Shown: one piece after another, positions 22,146-32,362 of the stretch
How positions within the stretch are numbered: position 1 is the first letter of the stretch
How the letters are laid out: every line of letters starts with the position of its first letter
Assembly (NCBI GenBank): GCA_002917775.1
Contig: KZ627155.1
Coordinates: 654,675 to 718,674, forward strand
DNA from: Glaciozyma antarctica PI12
Lineage: Eukaryota; Basidiomycota; Microbotryomycetes; Kriegeriales; Camptobasidiaceae
Length of the DNA: 64,000 bases
Reading direction: 5' to 3'
The notes under the pieces: generated by a model
Seen by the model: the letters and a program-made list of their open reading frames with translations, nothing else
Told to the model about the DNA's origin: nothing
Databases searched by the model: none
Program-made: the position numbers and the translations under genes

Positions 22146-22925
22146 TCACAAACCGTGCTCATCCATCCACTCCTCGACGACCTTCCACCCCTCCTTGTCC
22201 TTGCCTCCCACAAGTCCCTGCACCTCCCCATCATCTTCATCTTCCGCAAACTCCTCCAGCAAGCGTCCTCCCAGCTTCTCCTCCTCCGTCTCCATCACTC
22301 CAATAGCGAAATTAGGCTCGTAGGTAAACTCCTCCAGCGGGGTGGGGAAGATGTCGGGGTACTGCGAGTGGGCTAATGCGGGATCGGCGCGGGAATGGAG
22401 GAGGAGGGCGGAGAGCGGGTGGGAGGAGACGTAGGTTTCTGCCAGGAGGGTTGAGGGGCCGGAGGAGAGGAGGAGAGGGGGGAAGGGGGAGCCGCCGGAG
22501 GACGCGAGGAGGGCGGTGAGTTCTGTGCGGGGAACGAGTTAGCGGGGCCAAGAAAGGAGAGGAAGAAGGCGCACCTTTTTCGAGAGAGCTTAGGAGGGCT
22601 TGGGAGGAGCTGGTGTCCTTTGCGGTGGTGGGATCGATGGAGAGGAGGAGGGACGAGTAGCCAGCTTTCGAGAACAGGGTTGCCCACTTGTTCCAGCTCC
22701 TGCGCGGTGAGAGAGAGATCAGCTTTGGCGTACTTGAGCTGCGAAAAGGAGAGCGGACTCTATCCCTTCCTCGCCTTCCCAGCCTTGGACCGAGAGGAAC
22801 GCAATCGGGAGTGCCAGCTGGCGGACGTCCCCGAGTGCTGGGTGGACGGTGGCGGTCGAGATGGGTCGACTGGCGAGCCGTGGTAACACGCCGCGAACTC
22901 TAGGAGCCAAACGAGCAGCAAACAT
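22146..22925 (-). CDS. Probable alpha/beta-hydrolase-fold protein, possibly mitochondrial
   Basis: The start at 22925 gives MFAARLAPRVRGVLPRLASR, a basic amphipathic stretch that looks like a mitochondrial presequence. Later exons read SWNKWATLFSKAGYSSLLLS, LLSSGPSTLLAETYVSSHPL, FTYEPNFAIGVMETEEEKLG and end GWKVVEEWMDEHGL. The SWNKWATLFSKAGY pattern (oxyanion-side loop then a helix ending in KAGY) and the SSGPSTLLAETYVSSHP segment, in the nucleophile-elbow position, suggest a degenerate alpha/beta hydrolase like several uncharacterised fungal proteins. The classic GxSxG is not clear, so activity is doubtful. Three exons are separated by short introns. Divergent from the next gene. Confidence 0.6.
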
Positions 22926-23099
22926 CGAAATGAGGAAGGAGTTGAAGGACAAAGGGTGACGACCGACGCCGAGGTCAGTTCTCGTTGAGGTCGACCTCGA
23001 GCCTCTTGACTCCCACCACTTCGACTTCAAGACTCTCACCCCCAGCCCCGCTCTCTCCCCTACACCTCTTCCCCTCCCCACCACCACCATTAAGCCCCG

Positions 23100-24494
23100 A
23101 TGACTACACCCTCGAAACCCCGAACGGGGGGCAGTCCTTCCTCATCTCGTATCTCATCCCCTCGACTCTCATCCAACAATACCCCAACCAACTCGAGCAG
23201 GACGTCGCAGTCCGTCCCCGGCATCATCAACCTACCCCAGGGAAAGAACTCCCATGGCACCGCCTCCCCTTCCGCACCCTCGACGAACCTTCGCCACTCA
23301 AGCCCCTCCGCCCCTCGAAACCGATCCAAGGTCAACGCTCGCAGGAAGCTCAAGGACCAAAACGCCACGAGTGAGAACGTCTCGGGCGAGGAGTCCAACG
23401 ACCGGCCGTCGACGGCGCGAAGCGGAAGCCCTCTCAAACCCACCAACCCAGCCTCGTCGTCACCCGACGGTGTCGACCTTCCTGCCTTCGTCGAGACCAC
23501 CTCGACCCCCGTCAAGTCACGACGACTCAGAAACCGCAACAGGCGCCAGACCAGCCCTCCTCTCGTCGACTCCATCCCTTCCCTGGCGCCCTCGAATTCC
23601 AACACCAGGCCAACGGCAGTCCACATCCTCTCCCCTTCGCCTCAGCACGTCAACGCTCCTACCCCTCTCCTCAGAGACTCTCCTCTCGCACCCCTCTCCC
23701 GTTCGGCTCCTACCGCTGGAACTCCCGTCTCGGACCTTCACCCCTCGAGTGGCGCCGGACGCCTCGACCATCACCAGCGCCCTTCGGCCTCCTCCTCCTC
23801 AGACGAGTGGGAAATGCCGACGGTCGCCAGTGGTGGGCAGCCTAATCAGAGCTTGACCTGGCAGCAGGAGACGCTCCGCTCGACGCCGGGCGGCGGTCAG
23901 CGTCAGCGGGTCGAGTCGGTGCCGGCGCGCTCGAACGGTGGCGGGAACAAGGAGGGAAGGAAGCAGCAGCCGCAGTCGTCGAAGGCTCGGCGTCGTCCTC
24001 CGCTCGAAGGATCGGTATCGGACTCGGCGGCGGGCCTCACGTGGCAGCAAGAACTCCTCCAGCAGAGCGACTCGGCGTCTACCCCCAACCGCCATTCGTC
24101 CTCCTCCTCGCCTTCCAAGAACCCTTCGACGAACAGGCGCCAGCAGGAGCGTGACGAGCAGACGTTCGGGATGGGCGGGCTCGAGATCAGTGACAAGGGA
24201 CCGTTCGCGATGGACGACCTCTGCTCCCCTCCTCCCCCTTCGCCCAACTACAACCACCCGTCCAACCAGCACCAGACCAACGCCGTGCAGAAACAGCGTA
24301 GCGGCAACAACAACGGTGGCAACAACAAGGGCGGACGTCAGCAGCAACAGCAGCTGAGGAACGCTCCCTCGACTCCCACCCGAGCTGTCGAGGCGCGTTA
24401 CGCTGGGCCGACGTTCCATAACTCTCCGGCGCCTTCGAGTCTCCCTACTCCCAGCTTCTTGTTGAGGAGGCAGGCGACTTCGGCCGTCGTCTAG
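23100..24494 (+). CDS. Disordered protein with PNRC/Edc1-type C-terminal motif (putative mRNA decapping activator)
   Basis: A single-exon frame of 464 residues, Ser/Pro/Gln/Asn-rich and almost wholly disordered. Near the end is YAGPTFHNSPAPSSLPTPSF, a fungal form of the proline-rich motif found in PNRC proteins and yeast Edc1/Edc2, which bind the Dcp1 EVH1 domain and stimulate decapping. Two internal SLTWQQETL / GLTWQQELL copies act as short linear motifs, usual in basidiomycete relatives. A basic segment (SKVNARRKLKDQ) lies near the N-terminus. If this reading is right it would work in the same P-body pathway as DHH1 about 11 kb away. There is no enzyme domain. The start at 23100 is the first ATG after a C/T-rich leader. 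Confidence 0.7.
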   Translation: MTTPSKPRTGGSPSSSRISSPRLSSNNTPTNSSRTSQSVPGIINLPQGKNSHGTASPSAPSTNLRHSSPSAPRNRSKVNARRKLKDQNATSENVSGEESNDRPSTARSGSPLKPTNPASSSPDGVDLPAFVETTSTPVKSRRLRNRNRRQTSPPLVDSIPSLAPSNSNTRPTAVHILSPSPQHVNAPTPLLRDSPLAPLSRSAPTAGTPVSDLHPSSGAGRLDHHQRPSASSSSDEWEMPTVASGGQPNQSLTWQQETLRSTPGGGQRQRVESVPARSNGGGNKEGRKQQPQSSKARRRPPLEGSVSDSAAGLTWQQELLQQSDSASTPNRHSSSSSPSKNPSTNRRQQERDEQTFGMGGLEISDKGPFAMDDLCSPPPPSPNYNHPSNQHQTNAVQKQRSGNNNGGNNKGGRQQQQQLRNAPSTPTRAVEARYAGPTFHNSPAPSSLPTPSFLLRRQATSAVV

Positions 24495-25294
24495 TCCCCG
24501 ACTCGTTCGCACCGCTCTAGGTGTGTTTACTTCTCGCTCTCGCTTTTCGCTTCGCTAACTATCGCTCCCAGTCCACATCTTTCAACCTCCCTTCCTCCGT
24601 CCGCCTCAAGCACCCCCCTCTTCGACCTCTACCAATCTCGACCCCCGACTCCCCTCCCCATCCCACCCTCCTCTCGGCATTCCCCTCACCCCCTCCTCGC
24701 AAGTCATTCTTCGCACATACCATCTTCCCCTCCGACACAGCGCCCTCGACACCTCCTCCCTCCTTTATTGGGAGAGTCCTCGAGATATCTTCGCGCGCGC
24801 AACCGCCTCAGTCGACCTTCTTTCGTCGGTTCGTTCTCTTCGGGATCATCAATGTGTATTTGGAAGTACCTGTACGAGGAGGGGAGGAGGATCTGTGTTG
24901 TGCTTTGTTGTCATGGAGAGGCGAGGGGAGGGGGAGCGAGGAGTAGCTTCGTTCGCTTTCGATTTTTCGTACCTATAGTTTTGGCTGTCTGTGTTTCGCA
25001 TGCAGTACTCTCTTTCCCCCCTTTCCCTTTCTTGCATATCTCTCCCCCCACCGTCTACATAGCTCCCCCTCCTCCCTCAACCAGCACCCCGCACCACCCC
25101 TCTCTCCCATCTCGTCCGCCATTCGTCCTTCTCCCCCCCTCGCTCCCCTTCTCCTTCTCCACCTATGCCCCTACGCCCCCTCTTCAATCAAAACCCCGAC
25201 GCTCGTTAACAACGAGACGTCGAGAGAGCTGCGAGAGCGAGAAAGAACGCTTTCGATTCGAGCGCGGCCCTTGTCCTCTTCCCTCATTGCCCCG
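24495..25294. other. Long non-coding stretch between genes, C/T-rich
   Basis: 800 bp with no supportable gene. It is strongly pyrimidine-rich on the plus strand, apart from a purine block near 24870-24945. It likely holds the 3' UTR of the preceding gene and the promoter and leader of NTA1. Open frames here are low-complexity by-products of the base bias. Confidence 0.4.
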
Positions 25295-26382
25295 ATGGCT
25301 GCTCCTGCTCCTCGTCAGCTCCGCATCGCCTGCATGCAGCTCTCACCCGTATTCAAGGACGTCGCAGCCAGCATCGCGCGCGCCGACGCACTCATCGCCT
25401 CGTGATCCCGCTCCTCTCCTCGTCGCGGCTTCGTCGCTGACTCTCCGCGTCCAGTCTCGAACCGGGGACGCTGGATCTGCTCGTATTACCTGAGATGGCC
25501 TTTACCGGTGCGTACTCTCTCGTCGTCGGAGGAGCGCGGCTGATGGTGGAGCAGGGTACTGCTTCGAATCAAGGGAGGATATCAAGGACTGGCTCGAGGA
25601 CCCTCTAACAGGTCCCACCTCCACCTGGTGCTCCACCACCGGTACTTCCTCTCCCTCTTCCCTACCTCGCCAAGCTAACCCCGCCCCAGCCACCCGACTA
25701 GGCTGCTACGTCCTCGCCGGCCTCCCCTCCCTCCCCTCTTCCAACTCCCTCCTCCTTCAACCCCCCTTCGGCCCTCCCACACTCTACTCCAAACACTTCC
25801 TCTACGAAACCGATGAATCCTGGGCCACCCCCGGCCCCGCTTTCACGACTCTCTCCCTGCCCTTCCCGCGTTCCTCCCCTTCGTTCGGGCGAGAATTCGT
25901 ACTCTGTCCCGCGATATGTATGGATTTAAATCCCGAGAAGTTCGTGGCGCCGTTTGAGAAGTATGAGCTCGCGAGGTTTGTGGAAGGGAGCAGGGCGGAG
26001 GTGGTGGTGTGTGCGATGGCGTGGTTGGATTCGGCGCCGGGAGAAGGGGAGGGGGCGGAGGAGAGAGAGGGAGAAGAGAAGGGAAAGGGGGAAGGAGAAG
26101 GAGTGGGAGAAAGTGCGAGGGACGTTAGGGTACTGGGCTCTGAGGTTGGAGCCGTTGTTGGGGAGTGGAGTGGGGTTTGTGGCGTGTAATCGTGTCGGGA
26201 GGGAGGGAGGTGAGTGCTCGCTCGATCTGCTGTGGAGTGGGTGCTGATGAGGTTGAGCAGAGGTGGTGTTCACTGGATCGAGTTGCGTTATGAAGCTCGA
26301 AGACCCGCCCGAAGTACTGGTGCATGCGTCGAAGCGGAGGGAGGAGGTTATCAGAATGGTGCTGGACTTGCCGGAGCGGTAG
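25295..26382 (+). CDS. NTA1: Protein N-terminal asparagine/glutamine amidohydrolase (Nta1, nitrilase family)
   Basis: Nta1 deamidates N-terminal Asn/Gln and so feeds proteins into the Arg/N-degron pathway. The nitrilase triad is visible: Glu in LLVLPEMAFTGYCFESREDI, Lys in LYSKHFLYETDESWATPG and Cys in FVLCPAICMDLNPEKF. Exons are 25295-25401, 25455-25507, 25555-25641, ~25690-26211 and ~26271-26382. The last junction gives EVVFTGSSCVMKLE. After VVVCAMAWLDS a Glu/Gly/Lys-rich insert (26030-26120) separates two frames: the upstream frame runs on to a stop at 26189, while the conserved YWALRLEPL and VGFVACNRVG lie one frame away. No GT-AG intron fits, so a one-base indel in this purine-rich tract (real or an assembly error) is the simplest reading. 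Confidence 0.83.
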
Positions 26383-26448
26383 AGGGCAATGTATCTCGTT
26401 GCATGATGAACGTTACAGCTTTCCAACGACGCCACGAGCTACTGCAAG

Positions 26449-28090
26449 TCACTTGCTCTCTGGAATGATCTCGCAGACGATTTTACCGGTGTTGCGATTC
26501 GCCTCCATCTCCTCGTGCGCCTCGACGATGTTGTTCCAGTCGTACACCTGCGTGCTATCCGTCAATCAAAGGCCTCCAAACGAGCCAAAAAGGCGACAGA
26601 AAGAACGCACCTTGTGAACCGTAAGGTCGAGTCCCTCCTCCCCTCCGCACTTTGCAACGAGCTTGTCGAGCGCCTTTGCCGAGAACTGCTGAAGCAAATC
26701 GGACTGGTATTCGAGCGTCCTTGACCGCAACGTCGTTCCTACCGAGCTTATTTCAACAACGTCGCAAGGAGCGAGGGGAGAGCACACAAACCTTGGACGC
26801 GAATGCGCTTGAAGAGGAGCGGACCGAGGTTGACGGGTCCCTTGGTCACCGCACCACCGAGGAATCCGAGCATGACCATGTGTCCGTCGCGCGCGAGCGA
26901 GGTCATGTTCTTCTCCCAGTAGTCGGCGCCGACTGCGACGAGTTCGTCAGTAGAGCGCCAGGAGGATGGGGGAGAAGAACGGACCAAAGTCGATAACGAC
27001 ATTGACGCCTGCGCCTTTTGTGAGTGCGAGAACCTGGTGAGAAACGTCAGGATTGGGCCGCGAGAGGAGGGGACGAATGGGACGTACCTCCTTTGCGAAA
27101 TCTTGAGTCTTGTAGTTGATCCCCTTGGCGCCGTGCTGCTCGACAAACTTTACTTTCTGAAATCGAAGGTGACATTAGCTGCGTTGATAAAGCTGAAGGA
27201 CTAAGCGTGCGTACCTCGTCCGTCCCAGCAGTCGCAATCACAAGTTCCGCTCCAAACGTCTTCGCCAGTTGAATCGCAGCAAGCCCGACACCGCTCGCTC
27301 CAGCGTGGATCAGAACTGACTGTCCAGGTTGCATCTCCGCAATGAGGAACAGAGCCTGGTATGCCGTGAGCCAGTTCTCGGGAATCGACCTGTGCAGTTC
27401 GAGCGAGTGAGCTTTGCCAAGGTCTGGGGGAGGAAGACACGCACGCTGCCTTAATCCACGAGACTCCTTCGGGCTTTCGAGTGATCATCCCCTCCGCGAC
27501 AGCGATATACTCGGCGTACGCTCCACCAAAAGCGAGTCCAAAGCTGGGGCGGTTGCGCCTCAGCTTGGGGTCCGAGGAAGCGGCAGGGAGAGAACGTACA
27601 CCTCATCTCCAACCTTCCACTTCTCGCTACCAATTTCGACAGCTCCTGCGAACTCGACGCCGATGATGGTGCTGATGCCAGGGGGCAGAGGGTAGAGACC
27701 TGCGGGACCATGTTCAGCGCTTCAGCTCCCACCTGCGCTCCATCCCGACCTCCTACTGACCTTGTCGCTGCATAATATCCATCCTGTTGAGCCCGAACGC
27801 GTGGGTCTATGGCGGAGGAGGCGTCAGCAAGCAGCTCAGCTTCCCCACATGGTCCTCCCAACCGAGCTCTCCGCCGCGCCACCTCCCTCCTCCTGCAGCC
27901 GCTAGTAAGAAGCGCTCACTTTGACAAGAACCTCTCCCTCCTTGGGAACGGGACGCTCAGTCTCGCCGAGGTACAGCCCGCTCGCCTCCTTCGAAACACC
28001 TCCTTTGACGAGAACGGCGCGCCTGTGGGGGAGAGCTGGAGTGAGCGGATCGCCTGGGAAGCTCAGGCTGAGCTCTCACATCTGAGTCAT
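26449..28090 (-). CDS. NADPH:quinone oxidoreductase, zeta-crystallin/PIG3 type (MDR family)
   Basis: A zinc-free medium-chain dehydrogenase/reductase. The first exon is only 11 nt (MTQ plus two bases, 28080-28090) and joins [10 protein letters not shown]. Following exons give [66 protein letters not shown], the cofactor loop [19 protein letters not shown] (here [11 protein letters not shown]), [30 protein letters not shown] and the end [22 protein letters not shown] and STLRSR are features of PIG3-like quinone reductases. It probably reduces quinones or enones with NADPH in the cytosol. Divergent from the unknown gene that follows. Confidence 0.9.
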
Positions 28091-28640
28091 CTCTGTGTTG
28101 TTGAAGAGGGTGGAGTGGTTGGTACTAGACAGAACCGTCTCTGAGCGTCAGCACGCGCTCACCGGCGCCAACTCCGCCAAACTCTTGCCGATTTCTCGTA
28201 TTTTTTCCTGTTGCTTTGCTGGATTCTACAGAGCTCATTTGCTACTCTAAAGTGCTTCCAAAGGATTGCAGAAAGGACAGAGAAAAAGGAAACCAGTTCG
28301 GAGTCGAATCGCGAGTCTCTCACGCTGCGGATTGACCTCCTGAGGTGAACACGCGTTGGCTCTCACCTTAACGACTCTCCCTACACACCTCGTCCTGCAC
28401 CAGCACTTCATCCAGACACGGGAACAGCAGCCAGGCAGACCTCAAGCAGCAGTCGAGGTTCGAGAGCTTCGCGGAGGTCCCCAACCGAGTGGCGACTCGC
28501 GCCTCGTGTTCCCGACGACCTCAGAGCTCTCAACCAGTACGTACACTCTTCACTCGCTGCATAGCAGCAGCACTCTATCCAGAGGGGATCTTCGACCCGC
28601 TTCACATGGTGCAAGCGCTGACCCCTTCCTTCCTGCACCA
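28091..28640. promoter_or_regulatory. Divergent promoter region
   Basis: It lies between the start of the quinone reductase and the first exon I can support for the next gene. There is no ATG at all on the plus strand from 28141 to 28400, so the downstream gene must begin either with a leader exon I cannot see or further in. An AT-richer patch (28190-28290) contains TATTTTTTCC. Confidence 0.35.
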
Positions 28641-31637
28641 CCCGCAGTGCTCCTGATCCTCACTCCGCCACCTTCCTACCAAATCCCCCTCCCTCTCCAG
28701 TCCCACAACCTCCCCGACCCTCCCGTCCCCACTTTTGTCCGCGGCAACAACGCTCCAACTACAAACTTCTACCGACGCACCGAGCGCGCGTTGCGAGAGC
28801 TTGGGATATCGACGGCGAGGAGAACGAGTAGCGATAGTGCGAGCTGGTACGCTGGTGTGGTTAGGCAGCTCGAGTGGGATCTCGAATCGGATCAGTTGGT
28901 GGTGCAGTTCGTAGATGGGAGCGAGGAGCGCTGGGAGCTTGAAGAGCTCGAAAAGTCGCAGAGGGCTCCTTCGGAGGAGTTCGTGAGTGAGGAGCAGATG
29001 GACGACGTTTTGGAGAACTGGGGGGATCCCGGACGGAGGTGGAAGGGGAAGGGACTCGAGAGGGAGCGAGTGGGCTTGCAGATGCAGTTGGTCGGGCTGT
29101 GCGAGGAGCTGAGGAGCGCGTGGGAGGACGTGAGCATGCGCGAGGGGGGAGGACCGGACCTCAGCGACGAGCGGGAGCAGGACCTCCTCATGAAGCTTTC
29201 GGGGGACGCGTCCTTGCAGATTCCTTACGCGTGGAGCAAAGCTACGAGCGTCTACCACCACCACATGGACACCTCGTCGGACGCCGAAGACTCCCCTCCT
29301 CGTTCCTCGAGACGCGCTGGATCCAACCTCGGGCGCAACTTCCACGGACAGCTCAGGGACCGCCGTCGACCGACCTCCAGAACGAGCAGCGCCTTCCCTC
29401 CTTCCTCCTTCCTCCCCCTCTCCGCACCACCGCATGACGTCCTCTCCCTCCTCGCCCTCCTCACTCGCACCCGACACGCCCTCATCAACCTATTCTCCCT
29501 CGTCGTCATTCCCGCGCTCAAGGAGCGTCTTCCTCCTACGTACGCGCTCTGGGCTGCGACGAACGCGCTGGGGTGGTGCAGGCGTATGTGTATCAGGGAG
29601 AGCGCGGAGATGGCGCAGTTGATGGTGCAGTTGTTGGAGGATGATGGGTCGTTGGACGATAGTGGGAGTGAGGAGGAGACGGATGTTGATGATAGCGAGG
29701 ATGAGGATGTGAGGGAGATAGGGGAGAGCGCCGAGGAGAGGAGGGAGAGGAGGAAGAAGCGAAACATGTGAGTTTCTCGCTACCGAGCTTTGCGGAATTT
29801 TGGGAGGAAGGCTGATAATTGCCACAGCTTGTACCAGATGCAGGACGACTGGTCGTTGCGGATGTGGTGCGAGAACGCGCGCGAGAAAGCAGCTCAGCTC
29901 GACGACGACGGATACCTCGGCGACGGCGGACTGACGGGCGAGATCCGTCCTTGGGAAGTCTCGGACGAAGTCAGGACGAGCGCGTACCGTCCTCGAAAGC
30001 GCCTCTCGACTGTCGTCCAGATGTCCTCCTTCTCCTCCGACCCGGACGACTCGGATCGTAGCACGCATTCGACGACGGACGAGTTCTTCCACCCGACCGA
30101 CCTCTTAGACGAGCAGCTCCTTCCTACTCGGCTTCCCAAAACGCTCGTCAAGCGCTCGCCGATCCCCAAGCTCGGCAAGGACATGGAACACTTTCAGCGA
30201 AGGATTCACGACATGCTCAACTCGATCGCTGGGCTGCAGGTCAAGATGGCCTCCCTGCAAGAGGTGCGTTCTTCTCCCACCCTCCTCGACGCTTTTGAGC
30301 TGACGAATGTTCCTCCCGCAGTTCGTCACGACCCACACGGACGAGCACGAGATAGCGAAAGCGACCGAACGCAGTACGTCCCCCTCTCTCGCGCTTCTCG
30401 CGCACCTCGCTAACCCGCTCGCAGACGAAGGCGACCTCCTCCTCCGCACACGTCGCAAAGCGAAGTCCCCTTCCCCAGACCTTCCCCTCTCGCATCAACC
30501 TCTCCGCATCTCCACCGCCGACAAAGTCGTCGAGGGTTCCGTTGCGCAGGCGCAGGCGCTCGTGGTGGGGAAGAAGAGGCGGGAGGGGAAGACGAAGGTG
30601 GCGTGCTCGCCGCCGAGGAAGAAGGCGAGAGCGAACCTGGATGCGATCATGGCGATGCCTGGCGAGGAGGAGGAGAAGAGGGAGGTGTTTGGGAGCGTGG
30701 TGGTGGGGGCGAAGAGGAGGAAGTCGAGTGGGGAGAGGACCTCGGCGAGGATCCTTCCCGGGCCGAACGAGGCGAGGGAGAAGAAGCGGGTCAAGAAGGG
30801 GACGCTCGGAGCGAGGTCCAAGAGCGCCCCCTCGCTCCCGACGAACGCACCAAGCACGTTCGCGCCCTTCCTCCTCAACAGCATCACCGAAGTCGAGCAC
30901 AAGAAGGCCCTCGACGCACTCCCCTCGACCTACGCCTCCGCAGCAGGACTCATCACTCAGGACTCATCACTGCCCTCCCCCCTTCTGCACCGACCCGCAC
31001 CTCGCCACCCGCGCGCCGCCTGACGCTCTCGGACCTGAGCACGCACCGGCAGAGTCTGCGGTCGACGACGTCGCAGGTCTGGGTCGGAGCGGACGAATTC
31101 GGCCTCGATGACGACGAGTCGGTCACTGAGTTGCTCTCGCTCGGAGTGGGAGCTTCGAGCGAGAGTGAACAGAGCGACGACGAGACGTACCCGGCGCCGA
31201 ACGAGCTCGAGCTCGAGTCGGAGCACGACTGGGCGCTAGGATCGGAGAGCGATTGGGCTCGCGCGCTGAGGAGGGACGACGACGTTTCGCCGACGAAGGA
31301 ACCGCATCCTCTCCTCCTCTCCTCCCCTTCTCGCCCCTTCTCCATCTCCTCCGAGCGAAATCTCTCCCCTCCTCGATCTCCCTCGACCGTATTCGGAGCA
31401 GCGAACCCGGTCGTCTCGCACGTCGTGCCACCGATCAGTCAGAGTATCCTCGCTCCCTCCCCTCTTCGACCTTACTCGACCTCGCTCTTCGCCGTTGCGC
31501 CCAAGGACATCCTCGTCTCCCCGCCGGCGCCAGTCGAGGGCGACGCAGGAGGGGAGGCGTTGGAGACCCGGAGCGAAGGAGCAGGACCGTCGAAGCACCC
31601 TTTCGATATCCAGGTCGGCGAGGAGGGAGACGCCTGA
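28641..31637 (+). CDS. Large hypothetical protein, probably nuclear; frame interrupted by a 14-bp tandem duplication
   Basis: I do not recognise the family. Conserved-looking parts are NAPTTNFYRRTERALRELGI, WYAGVVRQLEWDLESDQL, VQFVDGSEERWELEELE, a helical LSLLALLTRTRHALINLFSL with LPPTYALWAATNALGWCRR, then DWSLRMWCENAREKA, HFQRRIHDMLNSIAGLQVKM and FVTTHTDEHEIAKATER. Exons include ~28641-29767, 29828-30263, 30322-30373 and 30425 onward. The middle has several basic NLS-like runs (KKRREGKTK, PPRKKARAN). At 30945-30972 a 14-bp tandem duplication moves the frame: after it the original frame stops at 31023, while the other frame stays open for about 210 codons of acidic, Ser-rich sequence to 31637. 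The start is not resolved. It could be a chromosome- or cell-cycle-related protein, but that is only a guess. Confidence 0.6.
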
Positions 31638-32362
31638 TCCTCACGCTTGTACACCCCCTTCCTCTGTCGCTTGTTCTTCCCCCCGCTTTGTTCCCCCTTG
31701 CCGTTTTGCTAGCATCTGCATACTCGTACCCCCAATCTCAAGCAGCTTTACCATCGTCGTCAGCGCCTCTGTTCCCGAGAGAGAGCCCCTCCGCAAGGGA
31801 AGCAGGTTAGCTGGATCCGCCCAGGGCAACGGGACGAGGCCTTGGTTGGTTGGGGCAACAAGAAGACCGGGATGACGATGCGGAAGCCATTGAAACTTGG
31901 CGGACGCGAGACATGCTGACGGAACGCGACGGAAGAGACGAAGTTTTCAATTTTGGGTGTTCCGTGGACGGCCGAAGAGGTCGTAGCGGATCTCCGCGGA
32001 TCCGGATCTCGCGGAGTGAGAAGGGGACTGTGCTCCTATGAGTTTGCTCCTTCGCTCCTCCGCTTCTCCTGTGCTGCTCTCTACCTGTTGAGCTGTACGT
32101 TGCAGCGCTGCTGCAAGATCTGTGGAAGCTTGCTGTGCCCTCGGAGTTTGTAGTAAGATCGCCAAACGAACCTGGACCCCCTCGAATTTTTAACCGCTAC
32201 GTCACCGGTAGCCCCCAATCTTCGCCATCTCTTCTACTTGGGCAGATTTCTTCCACCATCTCCTCTCTCTCTTCTTCATACATCTCGACCACCTTCGCTT
32301 CTTTACAGACTCTCAGACTCGACTCGACTCCTTTAGACTTCATCCACTTGAACATCTTCAAC
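31638..32362. promoter_or_regulatory. Intergenic region with promoter of HAD phosphatase gene
   Basis: 725 bp without a gene. Near 32195 CTACGTCACC contains a CRE-like TACGTCA core, about 165 bp before the ATG at 32363. A C/T-rich leader follows (32215-32345). Whether the CRE-like site acts is unknown. Confidence 0.35.

Noticed and set aside
24521-25493. Overlapping plus-strand frames between the PNRC-motif gene and NTA1
   Set aside because: Pro/Ser-rich translations of C/T-rich DNA, with no conserved block and overlap with the NTA1 first exon in another frame.
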